The notes under the pieces: generated by a model
Seen by the model: only the letters and a program-made list of their open reading frames with translations
Database searches by the model: none
What the model was told of the DNA's origin: nothing
Assembly: GCA_038147495.1 (NCBI GenBank)
Contig: JAYQTT010000016.1
Span: 62,001 to 126,000, forward strand
Direction: 5' to 3'
Length of the DNA: 64,000 bases
DNA from: MED-G116 sp038147495
Lineage (GTDB): Bacteria > Pseudomonadota > Alphaproteobacteria > Puniceispirillales > Puniceispirillaceae
Position numbers and translations under genes: made by a program
Shown here: positions 60,493 through 64,000 of the stretch, piece after piece
How positions within the stretch are numbered: position 1 is the first letter of the stretch
How the letters are laid out: the number at the start of each line of letters is the position of its first letter

Positions 60493-61875
60493 TTAAACCA
60501 CGCCCATCTCCGACCCAACCTCGCCAAGCGCGACATCGATGATATCAAACATCTGATCAATCTCATCACGGGTGATGATCAATGGCGGCGAAAACACACA
60601 CATATTGATCAATGGCCGCAAAAGCAGGCCTCTTTCCTCGCATTTGGCATCAAGGCGATAGCCAAATTCCTTATCGACAGCAAGCTGTTTTTCAGACGAG
60701 CTACCGGCAGGGGCTGCCCCCTCAACACAGCCAAGCAAGCCCATGCCACGCACATCGCCAACAATTTTATGGCGCCGCAAATCCTGTAGCCGTGCCAAAA
60801 AATGCGGCGCAATTTCACGCACATGCGCAAAAATCTCTTCGCGTTCCATAATTTCAATATTTTTCAGCGCCGCCGCACAGGACACAGGATGCGCCGAATA
60901 GGTAAATCCATTTGAGAACAATATTGAGTCGCGTTCCTCGGCACGGATATCGGCAAACAGCCTGTCCGAGATCAACAAGGCACCAAGCGGCACATAGCCC
61001 GAAGTAATGCCCTTGGCGCAGGTGATAATATCCGGCACGATTCCAAACACTTTCTCCGATGCGAAAAACGCACCAAGACGTCCAAATCCTGTCACCACCT
61101 CGTCCGAGATATAAAGCACGTCATGGCGATGACATACCTCAAGACATCTTTTGTGATATCCCTCGGGTGGAACAATCACCCCGCCAGATGCCAAAATCGG
61201 CTCGGCGATGAAGGCCGCCACCTTATCGCTGCCAAGATCAAGGATCATATCCTCAAGTTCAGTGATCTTTGCATCACACCATGCGGCAACGCTCATTCCT
61301 TCTGGCCGGATATATGGATTCACATTCCCGATGAAATGGATAATCTCCTGTTCCGTGTCGAGATAGCTTTTGTCACGCTCCTTGCCTGACACACTTGCCG
61401 CCAGATAAGTCGAGCCATGATATCCCTTCTGCCGCGCGATGATGTGCTTTTTGTCGGGCAGGCCGCGTAAATTGTTATAGAAATGTACAAATCGCAGCGC
61501 TGAATCGACGGCGGTTGATCCACCGGTTGTGAAAAACACATTGTTCAGGTCGCCGGGGGACTCACTGGCAAGTTTTGCCGCAAGTGTCGCTGCTTTTTCA
61601 TTGGTTGATGTCCATGGTGAGCTGAAAGGCATTTTGAGAACCTGCTCTGCAATGGCATCAGCCATTTCACGGCGCCCATAGCCGATCTGCGAACTCCACA
61701 TGCCACCCGGCCCATCGATAAACCGCTTTCCGTCAGCATCAAAAAGGTAGATCCCATCGGCATCCGCGGCGATCAAATGATCTGCGTCCTCCATACCCAT
61801 GGAATGCCAAGGGTGAATATGATTGCGATTGTCCCAGTCACGCAGATCATCGCTTGTGGGTACATTGCGTCTCAT
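60493..61875 (-). CDS. Class III aminotransferase, polyamine/diamine type
   Basis: A 460-residue fold-type I PLP enzyme, paralogous to 49861-51228. PLP lysine is Lys288 in TCAKGITSGYVP, aspartate motif LYISDEVVTGFGRLG, phosphate loop TTGGSTAVDSALRF. It likely transaminates putrescine, spermidine or an N-modified diamine to the aminoaldehyde. The start at 61873-61875 has GGAGACGG upstream. It lies 51 bases after the GS-like ligase and 120 bases before potF, all on the minus strand. The serine-to-threonine-rich change at the phosphate loop suggests a different substrate from the first copy. Confidence 0.85.
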   Translation of the reverse strand: MRRNVPTSDDLRDWDNRNHIHPWHSMGMEDADHLIAADADGIYLFDADGKRFIDGPGGMWSSQIGYGRREMADAIAEQVLKMPFSSPWTSTNEKAATLAAKLASESPGDLNNVFFTTGGSTAVDSALRFVHFYNNLRGLPDKKHIIARQKGYHGSTYLAASVSGKERDKSYLDTEQEIIHFIGNVNPYIRPEGMSVAAWCDAKITELEDMILDLGSDKVAAFIAEPILASGGVIVPPEGYHKRCLEVCHRHDVLYISDEVVTGFGRLGAFFASEKVFGIVPDIITCAKGITSGYVPLGALLISDRLFADIRAEERDSILFSNGFTYSAHPVSCAAALKNIEIMEREEIFAHVREIAPHFLARLQDLRRHKIVGDVRGMGLLGCVEGAAPAGSSSEKQLAVDKEFGYRLDAKCEERGLLLRPLINMCVFSPPLIITRDEIDQMFDIIDVALGEVGSEMGVV

Positions 61876-61925
61876 ACCAACCGTCTCCTGTTACTTACCC
61901 CAAAAATCATTCCTATCGCACAAGA

Positions 61926-63293
61926 TCACACCTGATCGAGATAGGATTGATACTCAAACGGCGTTACCGTTGTTGCAAATCTTCCAATTTCCTGCGCTTT
62001 GGTTCTGATCATCATGTCATGCAGGGTTTCTGGCAGGATGCCCTTGATCAGGCGTCCGGCGGCAAAGCTGGCATGCGCCGCCTGCCAGCTGGTCGGAAGA
62101 TGCGCATCAGGACCAAGCGCGGCATCGTAGGCGCTGCCAATGATCGGATCACCTGGCATCATCTTTTCCTCAATTCCTGTCAATGCCGCCCCAAGCACGG
62201 CCAGCATCACCAGATAGGCATTGGTATCCGCACCGGCCACGCGATGTTCAATGCGCCGCTGTGCAGGCGGGCTGCTTGGAATGCGCACAGCAACAGTTCT
62301 GTTGTCATAGCCCCAGCAAGAAATGGTCGGCGCGTGTTGTTCAGGCCTCAGGCGCCTGTATGAATTGAGATGCGGTGCAAAAATCAACATCGATTCCGGC
62401 ATTGCCGCCAGCACACCGGCAACAGCATGGCGCAAAGCATCACTGCCCGCATCACCACCATCATCAAAGATGTTTTTGCCATCCCGATCCAGAATGCTGG
62501 CATGCAGATGCAGGCCACTGCCCGGGCGGCCACCAAACGGTTTCGCCATGAAGCTTGCGGCAAGCCCATATTTACGCGCGACACCTTTGGCGATGGTTTT
62601 GAACAGCATCGCGTCGTCAGCCACTTTAAGCGCATCGTCACTATGATTGAGCGTCACCTCGAACTGGCCGATGCCACTCTCGCTGGTGGCTGTGTCTGCG
62701 CCGACCCCCTGCAAGCGGCACGCCTCATAAATCTCATTCAAAATGGCATCGAAATCATTCAGCTCATCGACTGAAAGCACACCGTCATGCACGACATCAG
62801 CACCGGAAAGCGGGTTCTGCGCCTTGCCATCCATTGCCTTTGGATCGGCCAAATAAAACTCCAGCTCGAACGCTGTCACCGGACGCAAACCATGCGCAGC
62901 AAACCTGTCCAGCAAGCGGGCAAGCGCATTGCGTGCATCGCCTTCAAACGGCGTGTCATCGGGGTTATGAAGCACCAACGGCACCATGCCGGCAGGCTTC
63001 TTCAGCCACGGCGCAAGCAGTGGGCCACGCCCGGTCCACGCACATTTTCCGTCACTGTCCCCGGTTTCAAATACCCACGGGCTACCCGCAATATCACGGC
63101 CCCAAATATCGACATTCGCCGTCGAAAGCGGCAGCCGCATGGCACCGGCACATAATTTTTCAAGCTGTTCAACCGGCAGGCGTTTGCCACGCATGACACC
63201 ATTGATATCGAAAATGAAGCCGCGAAGGCTCTCAACTTCGGGATGTTGGTCAATCCAAGATGATACCCCTGCATGCAGGTCCGGGTTTTTCAT
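61926..63293 (-). CDS. Glutamine-synthetase-family ligase (gamma-glutamylputrescine synthetase-like, second copy)
   Basis: A 455-residue GlnA-like ligase, paralogous to 48455-49789. The start at 63291-63293 (MKNPDLHAGVSSW) has GAGG upstream. Family segments: LRGFIFDINGVMRGKRLP, AFELEFYLADPKAM, ESGIGQFEVTLNH, ASFMAKPFGGRPGSGLHLH, CWGYDNRTVAVRIP and RIEHRVAGADTNAYL. It would glutamylate putrescine or another amine with ATP. It sits between the partial FAD oxidase and the aminotransferase, completing a puuA-puuB-aminotransferase set. Distinct enough from the first copy to suggest a separate substrate. Confidence 0.84.
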   Translation of the reverse strand: MKNPDLHAGVSSWIDQHPEVESLRGFIFDINGVMRGKRLPVEQLEKLCAGAMRLPLSTANVDIWGRDIAGSPWVFETGDSDGKCAWTGRGPLLAPWLKKPAGMVPLVLHNPDDTPFEGDARNALARLLDRFAAHGLRPVTAFELEFYLADPKAMDGKAQNPLSGADVVHDGVLSVDELNDFDAILNEIYEACRLQGVGADTATSESGIGQFEVTLNHSDDALKVADDAMLFKTIAKGVARKYGLAASFMAKPFGGRPGSGLHLHASILDRDGKNIFDDGGDAGSDALRHAVAGVLAAMPESMLIFAPHLNSYRRLRPEQHAPTISCWGYDNRTVAVRIPSSPPAQRRIEHRVAGADTNAYLVMLAVLGAALTGIEEKMMPGDPIIGSAYDAALGPDAHLPTSWQAAHASFAAGRLIKGILPETLHDMMIRTKAQEIGRFATTVTPFEYQSYLDQV

Positions 63294-63393
63294 CACCAAT
63301 CCTCTTTGTTTCCTGCGAGAGTGTGCCGCCAGCGGCGATGTAACTCAAGCCCTGATCGATACCGCAAAGGCTTTACCAGCCAGAACCTGCCCA

Positions 63394-64000
63394 TCAGGTG
63401 CGCCGATCAAAAAACCTGTCTGCCCAGTCACGCAACTGGTAATAGACGCCAGCCGTTGGCAACAGCAAAGACGTCTTGTCATGTAGCGGCAAGGGCCGCA
63501 ACTTCCGTCCAGAAAAAGCACTTTCGCTGTTCGCCTTGCCCGCCACCTGCATTCCAATGCGATGCCCAAGCCAGCTCATCATCACCACACCGCTACCGTG
63601 ACAGCCAAGGGCGTGATACACCCCCGGCAAGCTCTCTGTCTGGCTTTCGTCTATATTTGGCACGCCGTCCTCGAGATAGGCAACATAACCCCACCAGCCA
63701 TGTGACAGCCTGACATCTGACAATTCTGGAAAAATCTGGATGAGTTTGCGCCGAAGCTGTGCGGCACCCGCCTCACAATCATGCCGCAAAAATCGTGCCC
63801 GTCCACCGAACAACACGCGTTTGCGATCAGGTGAAGGACGGAAATAGTACAGCAATCGTTTGGTATCAGCGATCATGCGGTGTTGTGGAAACAGCTTTGT
63901 GACCATCTCGGCGCCCAGTTCCTCGGTCGCCACCTGATAGGAGGCGATTGGCATAACCCTTTTCTGATGCCAGCGGCTAAGGCTGCCGGTATAGCCGTTC
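63394..64000 (-). CDS. FAD-dependent oxidoreductase, PuuB-like (partial, N-terminus beyond window)
   Basis: The C-terminal 202 residues of a DAO-family flavoprotein; the frame stays open to the right edge, so the ATG at 63952-63954 is internal. The edge segment NGYTGSLSRWHQKRVMPIAS matches the conserved middle of PuuB/OrdL enzymes, followed by LLYYFRPSPDRKRVLFGGRA and the flavin-contact GVYHALGCHGSGVVMMSWLG. It would oxidise gamma-glutamyl-putrescine or a related amine. It lies 100 bases upstream of the GS-like ligase on the same strand, starting the second polyamine catabolic module. Confidence 0.88.
   Translation of the reverse strand, partial: NGYTGSLSRWHQKRVMPIASYQVATEELGAEMVTKLFPQHRMIADTKRLLYYFRPSPDRKRVLFGGRARFLRHDCEAGAAQLRRKLIQIFPELSDVRLSHGWWGYVAYLEDGVPNIDESQTESLPGVYHALGCHGSGVVMMSWLGHRIGMQVAGKANSESAFSGRKLRPLPLHDKTSLLLPTAGVYYQLRDWADRFFDRRT

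Noticed and set aside
1..64000. CRISPR arrays, tRNA/rRNA genes, transposases, prophage or integrative-element genes
   Set aside because: No regularly spaced repeats, no cloverleaf candidates, and no transposase, integrase or phage-type proteins were recognised on either strand.

Overview
The window looks like about 64 kb of chromosome from a marine-type alphaproteobacterium. The evidence is the complete beta-hydroxyaspartate cycle operon, tripartite tricarboxylate (TTT) and putrescine ABC transporters, an Fe-S bacterial photolyase, tightly packed genes with 1-14 base overlaps, and a moderate base composition judged by eye. A SAR116 or Rhodobacterales-like host is my best guess but is not proven. 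I see no rRNA, tRNA, CRISPR array, insertion sequence, phage gene or origin. It reads as a catabolic and stress-related stretch of core plus flexible genome.

Layout. (1) 1-14632, sugars: a minus-strand myo-inositol operon (binding protein, permease, ATPase, iolC, iolD, iolB, iolE, the last cut by the window edge), a divergent Gfo/Idh/MocA plus SDR pair, iolG, then xylB (frameshifted) and xylA. (2) 15215-20657, minus strand: bhcA-bhcB-bhcC-bhcD-bhcR, the glyoxylate-assimilating beta-hydroxyaspartate cycle with its IclR regulator. (3) 21046-25250: sitABCD manganese/iron uptake, with a DtxR/MntR-like palindrome in front, and an orphan BetI-like regulator with its own palindrome. (4) 25304-32267, minus strand: a likely sulfoacetate module (TauE-type exporter, SauT-like CoA ligase, SauS-like acylating aldehyde dehydrogenase, TctABC uptake). 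(5) 32495-37944: two FAD amine/amino-acid oxidoreductases, a structured noncoding stretch with a strong terminator, a LysR/azoreductase divergent pair, and a frameshifted ung. (6) 38030-45130: DMT exporter, DUF4864 protein, C-factor-like SDR, YciB, chalcone-isomerase-like protein, DUF3833 lipoprotein, Fe-S photolyase and class I photolyase, resembling a light/singlet-oxygen stress set. (7) 45253-48389: FAH-family hydrolase, DMT transporter, and pyrC carrying two frameshifts. (8) 48455-64000: two gamma-glutamyl-polyamine style modules (glutamine-synthetase-like ligase, class III aminotransferase and FAD oxidase, twice), agmatinase, an MFS carrier, a Rieske oxygenase and a putrescine/spermidine ABC transporter.

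Taken together the genes feed small organic nitrogen, sulfur and C2 compounds into central metabolism. Polyamines are glutamylated or transaminated, sulfoacetate is imported and reduced to sulfoacetaldehyde, inositol and xylose enter via iol and xyl, and glyoxylate is turned into oxaloacetate through glycine, beta-hydroxyaspartate and iminosuccinate.

Four single-base indels (xylB, ung and two in pyrC) break otherwise well conserved genes. Correcting them restores near-standard lengths (for pyrC, exactly 348 residues), so sequence or assembly error is at least as likely as real decay. The most interesting items for follow-up are the bhc operon with regulator last, the SauT/SauS/TauE unit paired with a TTT transporter, the Rieske oxygenase joined to a polyamine transporter, the photolyase/lipoprotein cluster, the sugar permease with an insertion of about 150 residues, and the structured RNA candidate near 35.2 kb.
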